A DNA stretch of 64,000 nucleotides from Lineus longissimus (lineage: Eukaryota > Nemertea > Pilidiophora > Heteronemertea > Lineidae). Numbering within the stretch: position 1 is the stretch's first letter; each line of letters starts with the position of its first letter. The stretch lies in assembly GCF_910592395.1 (NCBI RefSeq), contig NC_088317.1, positions 15,626,001-15,690,000 on the forward strand. The letters run 5' to 3'. Positions 54,586-64,000 of the stretch are shown piece by piece. The notes beneath the pieces are model-generated. The model worked only from the letters and a program-made list of their open reading frames with translations, ran no database searches and was not told where the DNA came from. The position numbers and the translations under genes are program-made.

Positions 54586-55479
54586 GATATTCATTGCATC
54601 TAACTGAGTTGTATCGTTACATCCCCATCTCTTCAAAAACCATTGGTAAGGCTGGTCATGTATGGTTTACCGATGTTGCATGTTGGTAACTATGACAATG
54701 GCAACTGTAAAGTGAAATTGCCTTTGGCCTGATCTCCTCCATTAGCTGCAGTAAATCTAACCACTTTTTCCTATGTAACGATCCTTGGCTAGAGTACATG
54801 GAGGAAACCAGAAGTTGTCCATGTTGGCTTGCCTCATTTTAAATGCCGATAAACCCAAAAGAATGCACTTTATGGCCTTGCTACTTCTCACGTTTGGAAG
54901 ACTTTACAGTTTACAAACACTTTATTTACTAAGCTTTTAATTGGACCACCAAGCAGAAGTATTTTTCAAGCCATCTAATGTTGATTTAGATGCAAAAGTT
55001 TAGCATTTTCTGTCCGTTGGCTATAGATGATATCAGGAATAGAAATGACATTTCTAGGAAAACTCTCCCAACCAAGGCTTGCCCTCAAGAAATGTGGTGC
55101 TGATTCTGCAGGTTGATCTAGGGCACCTTCCCTGAACGCAAAACTTGATCACCAATTGCACCCAGTTAATTGCCTATGTGCAGTGAATTTGAAATGATTT
55201 GCAGACACGGTAGTCGTTAATGGCGACATTAAAAAAGGGATGGCCCAAAGACGTGTCATCTTTAAGTTTCAGTGCGAATTGGTTAGTGTGACTAGGTTGA
55301 AGTGTATTCAATTCGCTTCAAGAACCATATTGGTTAAAGCGGTTTGAAAACAGTATGAGCCGACTTGAGTGTGGCACCCCTATACCTATCCAAGTTTTAT
55401 AATGTGCCTTCAATTCGGTTTAAAACTCTAGTGTGACCGCAGCATAAGTGAGTTGAATCAAACACCTTTGTGGCATGGG
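54586..55479. other. No gene seen
   Basis: Unique sequence without supported frames. Confidence 0.45.
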
Positions 55480-55710
55480 GTGGATTCTATGTGACCAGGG
55501 CTCTATGAGTCCCGGATTCTATGTATCCCGGTTTCTATATGTTCCCTAACCAAAGGGGGTAGGGTCTAAAGGTCTTGGGCTGTATGTATCCCCAAGTCAT
55601 AAGGGTTCTATGTGTCCAGTTATCTATGCGTTGCAGCAAATTTGGGACATAAATAACCTTGGGCACATAGAACCTAGGACTGGGGACGCATAGAACCAGG
55701 GATGCAGGGG
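55480..55710. repeat. Cluster of TTCTATGTGTCCC motifs in both orientations
   Basis: ttctatgtgacc, ttctatgtatccc, ttctatatgttccc and ttctatgtgtcc on the + strand are followed by gggcacatagaacc and ggggacgcatagaacc. The arrangement is loosely palindromic, as in a decayed MITE. Confidence 0.6.
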
Positions 55711-55998
55711 ATGACCTCTTGTAGTGTGGTCAAATTCAGTTCTCAAACAATGCTTTCTTTTCAAGAAAATTGATCTTCCCATTTTGTCCAGTGCATTAAA
55801 GTTGTGCATACCCTATCTACGTATATCTGTGTGGAACCTCTCGACACCACATTTTAAGCGAGATCGATTATTCCGGGAATCATTAAATTGGATCGCTTTG
55901 TCAAATTGCATTACATAGTTCAATGGGAACGTAACATCAATCAAGGGGCTTGTCAAATTGAAGTACCCATGCTGCCAGTAGGGCAAGGCAGTGCTTTT

Positions 55999-56100
55999 TG
56001 GCTCACTGGTACGGTGAGTCTATACGACACCGCAGTGTCTGTCGTCCGTCGTCCATCGTCCTCGTCGTCGTTGTCGCATCCTTTCAAGGTACATGTTAAT
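55999..56100 (+). mobile_element. Hairpin-headed repeat fragment (third type)
   Basis: GCTCAC-TGGTACG-GTGAGT is a short hairpin followed by CTATACGACACCGCAGTGTC and a CGTC-rich run, the order seen at 41089. The 3' end was not identified. Confidence 0.6.
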
Positions 56101-57734
56101 TAGAAGACTATCCATCCTGCAAGATTACTTTGACCCTGTTGACTCTCTAGCCGAATTGAAAACAAAAAGCTGTTTGGAAACCAAAAAACTATTGAAAATG
56201 ACCACATGTTAACCAATGTTAAAAAAGTGACACAAATGCCAACTTCAAAGTCACACTATTGCATCAAATTTTGGAGCTGGTGTTTCTCCTCTAGAAAGGG
56301 TCCTAATGTATCTCCCCAGTTATAGACAGTGATCTAGGGTGTGGGACGGCTCATTTCCAATAGAAAGCCATCTACCTTTCTGAGCTAGAAATCCCCTGCA
56401 GTGAAGGAGGAATATTCAAAGGGTTAAATAATCTATTACATGATCTATATATATTGATGATGAGGGTAGACTTACCCTCGGAGTTGAGTTTTGGTCTTAT
56501 AGCTTACAACAGCATCCAATAAATGATTCCACCTTAGCCTTGACTAAAGTGCAATGCATTCTGTTAAGAAACATTCTCAATTTGTCGAAATTTCCCAACC
56601 AAGATGGTTGAAATCAGCCCTCATGTACATTCCATCTTAAGTTCATCTTAAAAAGGTATGCATTCTGCAAAGAAGTAAGTCATGATTTACATGTTCTCCA
56701 AGCCAATGTTGGTTGGAACAAACTTCTCTTTGCTGATCTCGTAAAGTACCTCTTTCATAAGGGTCTAGTGCTGTTAGAATTCTGGATAAAAGTAATGGTT
56801 AGAGTTAGAAAAGTCTGACTAGCCGGTTTGATTCTCATTTGGACTTAACAAGCAAAGTTTTCCTGGACTTTATATCAAAGTTTTGTGATTTGTCTCAGAA
56901 TATTGCTCGTCAGTAATGGACCATTACCACTCATTTGTACCCCCAAGAGACGAGAAATACAAGATTGGCTGTGGCAGTTGTCTGTCCAAAGCGGATTTTG
57001 AGGAGGACTGTCGCTCGTGGCAGCGACAGAGGGTCAGGAATTGGGTAAGCAAGGATTTTGGCCATTTGCATGGGACCACATCATGACATGAAAACCCGCC
57101 TACGTAGAACCAAATGAGACCGCAAGATCGAGTAAAAATGCACAAAATGGAATTAGGCAGATCTAGGATCCCGTATATGGATCCCATGCAAGAGCTGGTT
57201 CACTTTTGGGACCAGATTGGACAATACAGAATGTTACTGGTACATCTAGGCATTTTAGTAGTACATGGGACGGTGGAAATTGGCCGGTCCGAATCGGGGG
57301 GGGGGGGGGGGGGGTCTCGTTACAAACCGTGTAAATGGTCATAATTAAGATAAAGGAACCAGTCTGATGTTGGCAATCTGTATGATTTGAACTTCCTTCT
57401 CCAAATGTTTAAGAATTTGTCATAAAATTCCAAGAGTCCTGGGTTTTGTCTGGAAATCTGGCCAGTTTATGCAAGTACACAAGAATTCACACTTAGGCTC
57501 ATCTCGCCCACAGATTGTCATCAATTCTGGATTGCTATTATGCAAATCTTGCTCGCCTCCCTGGCCATTAAGATAGAAATGTCTCCGAAATACCTCGTGA
57601 AGTTATAAGTATGTAATGATTACCGATACAGCAGATTCGGAGAGAGGCTGAAGTGGTTCTCGAATGAGGAGGGTGAAATATCTCCATCTTATGTTTCTTA
57701 GTTTGTCGCAACTTGAGTCTATTTAAACAATATT
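56101..57734. other. No gene seen; G19 run at 57296-57314
   Basis: A small perfect hairpin GAGGGTA-GACT-TACCCTC lies at about 56463. The G19 homopolymer could form G-quadruplex structure. Frames around 57114 are unsupported. Confidence 0.45.
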
Positions 57735-57859
57735 ATGAGAACTTTATCAATAGGTTGTCCAAAAGCAATGCTTTTTGCTGTATCTCTGATTTTGATGATT
57801 TCGGCTATTAAAGGAATATGCCATTCACGTCTACATGTAATCGGGGGTCAGGAAAGACG

Positions 57860-58060
57860 AAATGCAGTTACAAAAATACACAATGCCTCAGTGAAGTTAT
57901 CGTGCATGCATCTTTGCCTAACTTGAAAATCATAGTATTTGTATAATTTCAACACGATGGTGATGTTGATATTTATATTTAGTACATTCTCACGCATTAG
58001 CAAATTTTCAAATTCAATTACGAATTTCGAATTTTCAACGAACGATGTAGGCCTTTAAAC
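57860..58060 (+). repeat. Dispersed repeat, copy 2 of 2
   Basis: Same ordered blocks as 48630-48810. The ATG frame at 57735-57926, whose start looks like a signal peptide, runs into this repeat and is therefore not accepted as a gene. Confidence 0.6.
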
Positions 58061-59605
58061 ATACATTGTTTTGTATTAGATTAAAAAGTTTATACCTGAG
58101 ATTGAGTCTTATTTCATTTCCAAATTCCTCAAAAGAACTCCCATTAAATACTGACGTGATTGCTGGCTGATCTCACAATGTGCTGCTTTCTTCTCGCTTC
58201 TTTTCCCCGAGTTTTCAATGCAATTTAGTGCTACCTTGCTTCCTGCTTCTTGCTTGGGCATTTTAAGCCCGTTCCACCACAATTGCGAGATCCCTCTGTA
58301 ACTCGATTATTGTCTTTTTTCTTTGGATGGTGAGAACTGTTGACTGTGCAAGAATAATAGAATGATGACAGAGACAATCACCCACAGTTGTGGTCCGCAT
58401 ACGGAATGAAGAAAAACAGGTCACCGTCAAATTTTTTTCTGATTCAATTAGTTTTCTGGTCATTGTTAGCTTGTGTGACGATATACTGCAGTTCCACAGA
58501 TATATATTATTCACATAATCAGTGATTCAAATTATACTTTATTGCTATTATTTCATGAGGGACCATAGCGCAGAAGTCGAAAACTGTTCATGGCGACAGA
58601 GCTATGCATGGTCTCACTTTCTGAAGCAATCTCAGCAAATTTCATTATCTGTATCCTGTGTAACTCTTAATTTCTTCGTTAACAGTCTGGCTTTCCATTC
58701 GCTTTCTACTGATCACTTTTTCATGCCCAGAGCACTTTTGCAAAAACAAAACAACTGATTTTTACTTTGACACACTTAATACAAAACTTGATTATTCCTG
58801 TCTAACTAGTCAAGAACACCAAGTTGCAGAATTACACCGTTTTGTCCTTTCCTGCACCTCCGAATCAAACTTTGAACATTTCAATCGCATTCTATCCATT
58901 AATTTTTCGTGACCAGAGTAATTTTGTCGTAAATTCACAAAACAAAACAGGAAATTGTCTCTTTGTTGCAGATTGTGCAAATTTGATTGTTCCTTTGTAC
59001 GTGTCATTTTTACATTCCATTAAACTTCCCCGCGTTACTTTTCCCTGACATGCTCACAGTGTTGTCGTGCCATTGCAAAAAATACATCATGAAGTTGTTA
59101 CTTTATGGCAGAAGCTAAATTCGATTAGTTTTGTGGTGGGCAGACTTTTGCAAATGTTGCTGAGTTTTTTACACACAACGCCATGAATTGCATATGAATT
59201 AATGCCAAAATCCCAATAGGGAATGCTCATTGTACAACAGGCTGGCGCCTCTGTCCTGATCAGTGATGATAACGGCTGTTGAAAAATGAGTGTGAACTGC
59301 CATTTCTATGAGGCAAGTGCTGCAGGACAGAGCTTATGTTTTCGTAAACATCGCTATGACCTCATATTAACCCTTTCACTGCGGGAACCATTTTTCAGCC
59401 ACCGCCGCTATTTGCTGACAGTCGACAGCAGTGATGAACAGCGCAGATTACTTTTGTCAGAACGATCTTAACTTTTCAAAAGTGACGCCATCTATACTCT
59501 TAGGATAGGCCCTCTCTTTAGATGGGACTTCCAATATTCAAGATTGGTGCCGGGCTTTTGATTTGAGTCAATTAGAGAATAGTCTAATGAACTGCCAGCT
59601 TGGTG
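58061..59605. other. No gene seen
   Basis: AT-rich. Two related stretches, 58560-58760 and 58830-59040, share gaatcaaac/gaagcaatc, attcacttt/attttt and agcaca/agag blocks weakly. No supported reading frame. Confidence 0.35.
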
Positions 59606-59757
59606 CCCATTTATTTACTCCTGATTGGAGAGAAGCAATTCGGGTTAAGTGCCTCACTCAAGGACTCAAAGATGAAGGAGTGGAGATCATTTCGAGAGTC
59701 GAACTCACGTCCTCCTGATTTTGAGCCTGGTGCTCTAACCACTGAGCTACAGATCTC
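59606..59757 (-). mobile_element. tRNA-derived SINE (family 1), 3' truncated
   Basis: Reading from 59757 down: TAGCTCAGTGGTTAGAGCA (a near-perfect A box and D-arm), an anticodon-like ctcaaaatc stretch, then GAGTTCGACTC (B box). The body begins like the copy at 285-576, including the CTCCTGATTGGAGAGAAGCA block on the + strand. It stops near 59606, where that copy continues. Confidence 0.75.
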
Positions 59758-60169
59758 TGTGTTCATCCTGTATAAGATATGAAAGAACAGAAAAATACTA
59801 TTGCTATTTTCATCTGATTGCTGCAGCTTAGATAAGCATAATCTTCAAAATGCTTCCCAGGTTGTATGATTATGATAAAAGTCAGCCCATTTCTTCTCAA
59901 CAATATCTAGCATTGATTTTTGTGTGAGGAGGAACAGAATTGTCATGTGCAATCGACACTCGAGAGACAAATGTGAAAGTAACAAGAGGAAATCTTTATA
60001 TTCATATCAGGAGAAAATACTCGTTGATATGAGTGCATGATATTTCATTGTTGATTAATCTGTCGGATGTTGTTGGATCTTATATTTACATAAGTATCTA
60101 GTTGGAATTATGTGTGATGTTGGATGGCCTGTTGGATGTTTTTATATGCCTTTCGCAAGACAGGATGGG

Positions 60170-60480
60170 GGGGGCCTGCTGTGCATCGGCTGGCCAACAG
60201 GACGAAGCCAATTACTGGCTCATCAGAGCAGGAGCTTATCCGAGTTACTATAGCACTAAGCAACTTTAGGATAACTGTCCCTTGCATGCCTGGATGGGAT
60301 GCTGGTCCATCACAGGATGCCTCCCCAGTTAAACTCGTACCCGTCACACCTGGGCGTGGTGAAGAAAGTAGGACAGATGGATTTTCTCAAGAGCCAGAGT
60401 AAGAAGTCCTACATTGTAGCTCAGAATCGATCTTCAGATTATGAGTCCAAGACTTTAACCACCAGACCATGCCGCTCTGC
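60170..60480 (-). mobile_element. tRNA-derived SINE (family 1 tail, different head)
   Basis: The minus-strand head reads GGCATGGTCTGGTGGTTAAA with an ATCGATTCTGAG B-box-like stretch. Downstream, a CCTGTGATGGACCAGCATCC block and ATAAGCTCCTGCTCTGATGA match the other family-1 copies in order. The tRNA-like head differs from the other copies. Confidence 0.7.
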
Positions 60481-60792
60481 CTCTAGTGTCCAATTAATAT
60501 CTTAAAAACTGATACTGCTAGACAATTCCACCTTATAGACAAAATTGCAAAAAAGAAAGTCCAAAAATCTGATATTCAGTTTGTGAAAATACTTCCAATT
60601 AGGAATTGGCGAAACTTTTTGTATGTTCCAATGACTGATGACATGAAAGTCTGGCTCACTGTATAGGTAACTGGAGACAACTGGGAAACTAATGAGAGGA
60701 ATCACTGCGATGACGAATAAAAGAAGCGTTTCCTTTGGGTGCACTGATGGATGTGACATGTAAGATTCGAGAATGTTTGAGGAATGGAGGTA

Positions 60793-60908
60793 TTGGTTGT
60801 CTCACCGCGAGGGTGAAGCTGAAATGCAGGCTGAATCTGATTTGCTTTGTTCAGATTTTGCCCTAAATGACAGCGCCACCTGAATTATGTTTGGTGAGAC
60901 AACCCAAA
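60793..60908. mobile_element. Short MITE with 14-bp inverted ends
   Basis: TTGGTTGTCTCACC at 60793-60806 faces GGTGAGACAACCCAA at 60893-60907, 13-14 matching positions. It has no coding content. No clear target duplication was found. Confidence 0.6.
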
Positions 60909-61739
60909 ACATTTGATTTTTCGACGTTCACTAAGTTCAGACAGACTGTCCTTCTTGATAGAGGAGCTATGTCTTACAATATCATCCTTGTAGTGGGCAA
61001 AAATGGAACTAGTGGGCAAAAATGAAGCAAAACTGGTGCATCCATCTTTATTCGAGCAGTGGTGTGATCGTGTGGGATCCACATAACAACTGAAAGTGAA
61101 AAGTTGCCTTTTGTTATCTCTTCCCTCTTCCATCAGGCCTACACTCTGATGTTATAACATGCATAATGCATCAACTGAAAGTGCAATACCTTATGAGCTG
61201 AAACATTTGGACATGTAATTAAAATATTGACTCTGCAACTAACAACATGAACAAACATAATGAAACTCCTCCACAAATGTTGTGGGGTTTTCTGAAAAAT
61301 GTTGATACGCCAACTTGGAATGACGTTATCAAGCTATCATAGGTGCCTTGGGGAGATGGGGGATGTGAACGCCCCCTTTGTTACGGAAAAAAATTTAAAT
61401 GAACTTGGGAAATGTTTTGTCAACATTGCAGAAACAATCTCAGATTGTTCTTACACCATACCAATAGTTCGCGATGATGTGCTGTACATGTAAAATGTTG
61501 AAGTGCCTCGAGGAATTGCCGTAAAGGTCCAGCCCTCTTCCTGCAACGCATCGGGAGCTTTCTTGTTCTTGAACTGTCTTCGGGTAATAGCTTGTTGAGA
61601 ATATATTATGCCAGAAACAAATATGGAGGGCTCTTCTCACCGTCTTCATGACCAGAGAGCTTTTATGGACAGGATATTGAGGTCTTCGGTGTGTTTCTTT
61701 ATTGGACAGGTATTTGATGTTGTATAAGATTGCATGAGT
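60909..61739. other. No gene seen
   Basis: A direct repeat (agtgggcaaaaatg) occurs at 60991-61025. Otherwise unique sequence. Confidence 0.4.
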
Positions 61740-62007
61740 CCAATAACTGTGTTGATTCAGGAGTACATGGTATACATTTATGTAGAAGATAGTTTCTCCT
61801 TCTTGCCGAGGTGCACCACGCAGACAAAATTCAGTTTTCCATTTTTAGCACCTGGTCAAAAAGTTAGCACCTGGACACAATCTTTGAGTCAATAATGGGT
61901 TTTCTGTATTCAAGAAATCATTGCTGTCATGTACTGCTGTAACAGCCTCAATAACTGTGTTGATTCAGGAGTACATGGTATACATTCATGCTCATTGCTG
62001 TCATGTA
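61740..62007. repeat. ~208-bp spaced direct duplication before the 21-bp array
   Basis: aataactgtgttgattcagg then agtacatggtatacattyat occurs at 61741-61783 and 61949-61990. The phrase cattgctgtcatgtactgct occurs at 61920 and 61993. Confidence 0.85.
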
Positions 62008-62345
62008 CTGCTGTAACAGCCTCGCTCACTGCTATAACAGCCTCAGTCACTGCTGTAACAGCCTCAGTCGCTGCTGTAACAGCCTCGCTCACTGCTGTAA
62101 CAGCCTCAGTCACTGCTGTAACAGCCTCAGTCACTGCTGTAACAGCCTCGCTCACTGCTGTAACAGCCTCAGTCACTGCTGTAACAGCCTCAGTCACTGC
62201 TGTAACAGCCTCGCTCACTGCTATAACAGCCTCAGTCACAGATATAACAGCCTTGATCATTACTGTAACGGCCTCAATCACTGATGTAACAGCTTCGATA
62301 ATTGCTGAAACAGCCTCAGTCACTGATATAACAGCCTCGATCTGT
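62008..62345. repeat. 21-bp minisatellite with 63-bp higher-order period
   Basis: About 16 copies of actgctgtaacagcctcagtc. In the centre, units alternate two cagtc types with one gctca type, giving a 63-bp superrepeat. As 21 is a multiple of 3, several frames on both strands stay open (61910-62422 minus, 61929-62375 plus). They are repeat products. Confidence 0.93.
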
Positions 62346-64000
62346 CTGAACTCTATACTCAGTCTGACCCGATAGCAGCTCATTTCAAGGAATATCACGC
62401 CAGACAATAGACGCGTTACCATACCAATCTACTAATGCACAAAAATGACAGTTAGGCACCACAGGAACGTTAATTGAATAATGAAATTGGCAATTTCTCT
62501 CAATTTGTTCCGCAGTGTTTACCATCCAGAAAATTAGGTGAATTATTGGCTGATTGTTCTCATTATAATGCCATGAGAATGTTTAGAAAGTCAACAATAG
62601 GTGGGCGTACATATTGTAGTGGTACCAGTTCAAGGAAATTACTCTTTTGTCAGCCGAGGGACTGTCTCATAAATCTGTTGTGTTTGTTAACTTGGTTTGA
62701 TGAAGCTGGTGTCTGATTCAAAAGCAGATCAGGACGAAAGACTGTTACTCCTCTGACAATAGTTTGACTGTGATGTTTGTGACATTTTTTTCAGTACTTC
62801 AGTATGTTGGTATAAAGACGGGGGTACTTGAATGGCACTCGAATCATCCTCCTGAAACATGTGAAATATGAAGAAACTTGTATGAACAGACACTTGACCA
62901 TGTTTACACCAGTTGTGGCCTGTGACATGCAAGATGCAATTATTGTTCTGTATTGTTCCATTTGAATACGATTCCCAGGCACTGGCAGCTGGTAGCTGTG
63001 GGCATATGGTTGCAAATCGCCCATGAATGCAGGAAGCACACAAAGATCCCCACGCAAGGACCTTCCGCTCACAAGTAAATTGCTCTACTGTCCGAGCTAT
63101 GAAAATTCCTCAGCCAGGGCTTGTAGGAATGATGCCACTACTGTTAAACCAAGAGCCTCTTATTTTCACAGTTTTGGGAAATCCACCTTCAAACACTAAC
63201 TTGAAAGGTGAAAAATTTTGACTCAAAGGCATTAACCATAAATTTTGGCAACAATAAGAATATTTAGTCTATCCGCCAGTAAAAATGAGCACACTTGTCA
63301 AACTTTAGCATCGCAAAAATTTCACGGTTAACAGTATTTCACAAGTCAGGAAGCAAATGCGATTCTTGGTATTGCTAGGGGAAAATGAGCAAATTTGCAA
63401 AATTTCAGCAAAAAACTTCACAGTTTACAGGTTAGGTAAATTCTATGAATTAGTATACCTGGTGGTATCACTTTTATTTGAAAAGGGTGCCTCAGCAGAT
63501 CTTGGCCTTGAGTTGCAAATCACCAATGCAACAGGAACATGTGGAAGTTCCTGCCATGAATATTTGATTCATTAATGAATTGCCCATCTTGTTCTGACCT
63601 CTCGTAGGACTTGTACATCCTCCACAAGTGGCGTAATTGACTTGGAAATGAGTATCAGAGTCAGAGAGGGCTGCCACTCATGTCTGAGAGTTTGCTTAAA
63701 ACCTTTGCTTGGCTGTTTCATTGCAGCTTTCTACCTTACTGATCTGCGTCGGACTTATAAACAGGAAATGAGAAGGTTCATTTTCACAACTCGAGAAAAT
63801 GTAAAAAGTAGGCTGGTTTGCTGGTGGTGTGACATCCCCTTTAAGGGGCCTTTAAATTGAAATGTTATGCCAACAAACACGACAAATGGGTTCGGCGTCC
63901 CGGAAATCAAACAGTTCAAGGGAAATTGATAAATGTTCCAGTCCCAGTACTTTTGGATCATCTTCAAATGCTTTAATTGAAAAGTTCTTAGTCTGCAGCA
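62346..64000. other. No gene seen
   Basis: AT-rich unique sequence. A block near 63200-63330 (aaatgagcacacttgtcaaactttagca) recurs at about 63383-63425 (aaaatgagcaaatttgcaaaatttcagca) as a weak duplication. Confidence 0.4.

Larger units (their letters stand above)
46605..64000 (+). other. Probable downstream CASK intron, repeat-rich
   Basis: The donor at 46605 opens an intron with no recognisable acceptor-plus-exon before the window ends. I looked for the conserved L27C end (QTHDVVAHE), the PDZ, SH3 and guanylate-kinase signatures on the + strand and found none. Repeats inside it are listed separately. The assignment depends on CASK continuing beyond 64000. Confidence 0.55.

Noticed and set aside
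57735-57926. 63-codon frame starting like a signal peptide
   Set aside because: It ends within a dispersed repeat shared with 48630-48810, and there is no downstream splice or poly(A) support.
59697-59757. Functional tRNA gene on the minus strand
   Set aside because: A and B boxes are good, but no acceptor-stem pairing follows and the sequence runs into a SINE body.
61910-62422. 170-codon minus-strand frame rich in TEAVTAV, and the 148-codon plus-strand frame
   Set aside because: These are products of a 21-bp tandem repeat. Both strands and several frames are open for the same reason.
46605-64000. Remaining CASK exons (L27C end, PDZ, SH3, guanylate kinase)
   Set aside because: Conserved peptides expected from the family were looked for on the + strand and not seen. 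They probably lie beyond the window.

Overview
The window looks like nuclear DNA from a metazoan, most likely a marine invertebrate and possibly a lophotrochozoan. It has very low coding density, spliced exons with animal-type GT..AG sites, AATAAA signals, several tRNA-derived SINEs, DNA-transposon derivatives with TWA target duplications, and many minisatellites. No bacterial operon, phage, CRISPR array or complete rRNA/tRNA gene is visible. The taxon is an inference; no diagnostic marker gene is complete.

The one gene I can name is CASK (LIN-2 type MAGUK scaffold), on the + strand. Two short phase-0 exons, 45276-45353 and 46518-46604, encode the end of the first L27 domain, the linker, and most of the second L27 domain. 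Neither the preceding exon (kinase/L27N) nor the following ones (rest of L27C, PDZ, SH3, guanylate kinase) was recognised. The flanking 45 kb and 17 kb are therefore probably large introns, although the 5' side could hold other genes. The intron between the two exons is 1,164 nt. Its 3' half is a tandem array ending in a perfect 169-bp duplication that stops 14 nt before the second exon.

Region by region: 0.2-7 kb holds an old tRNA-SINE and diverged tandem repeats. 7.7-10 kb holds a terminal-inverted-repeat element with an internal 53-bp minisatellite, a 105-bp array, and a MITE whose inverted repeats carry equal 11-nt homopolymers. 10.4-17.5 kb holds a 76-bp minisatellite, SINE fragments and pogo/Tigger-like palindromic MITEs. 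18.1-22.9 kb is the most structured accessory region: two related spliced poly(A) units in tandem, each preceded by a long hairpin, then two nested PIF/Harbinger-type elements, the inner one carrying a MADF-domain fragment. 27-38 kb holds local duplications, a tandem array of tRNA-T-arm-like units and a near-perfect 72-bp inverted repeat. 40.7-42.3 kb is a hairpin-headed repeat with a CGT microsatellite and three 300-bp units, each carrying a conserved AGGTCA direct repeat. 44-46.5 kb holds a 58-bp array and the CASK exons. 47.8-64 kb holds more duplications, a 1.9-kb array of a 44-bp satellite, two further SINEs and a 21-bp array with a 63-bp higher-order period.

Most open reading frames here are products of tandem repeats or chance. 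Two unassigned reading frames are kept at low confidence: a 60-residue frame joined across a predicted splice at 19939-20716, and a minus-strand frame at 39050-39754. All family names were assigned by reading; no database search was run.
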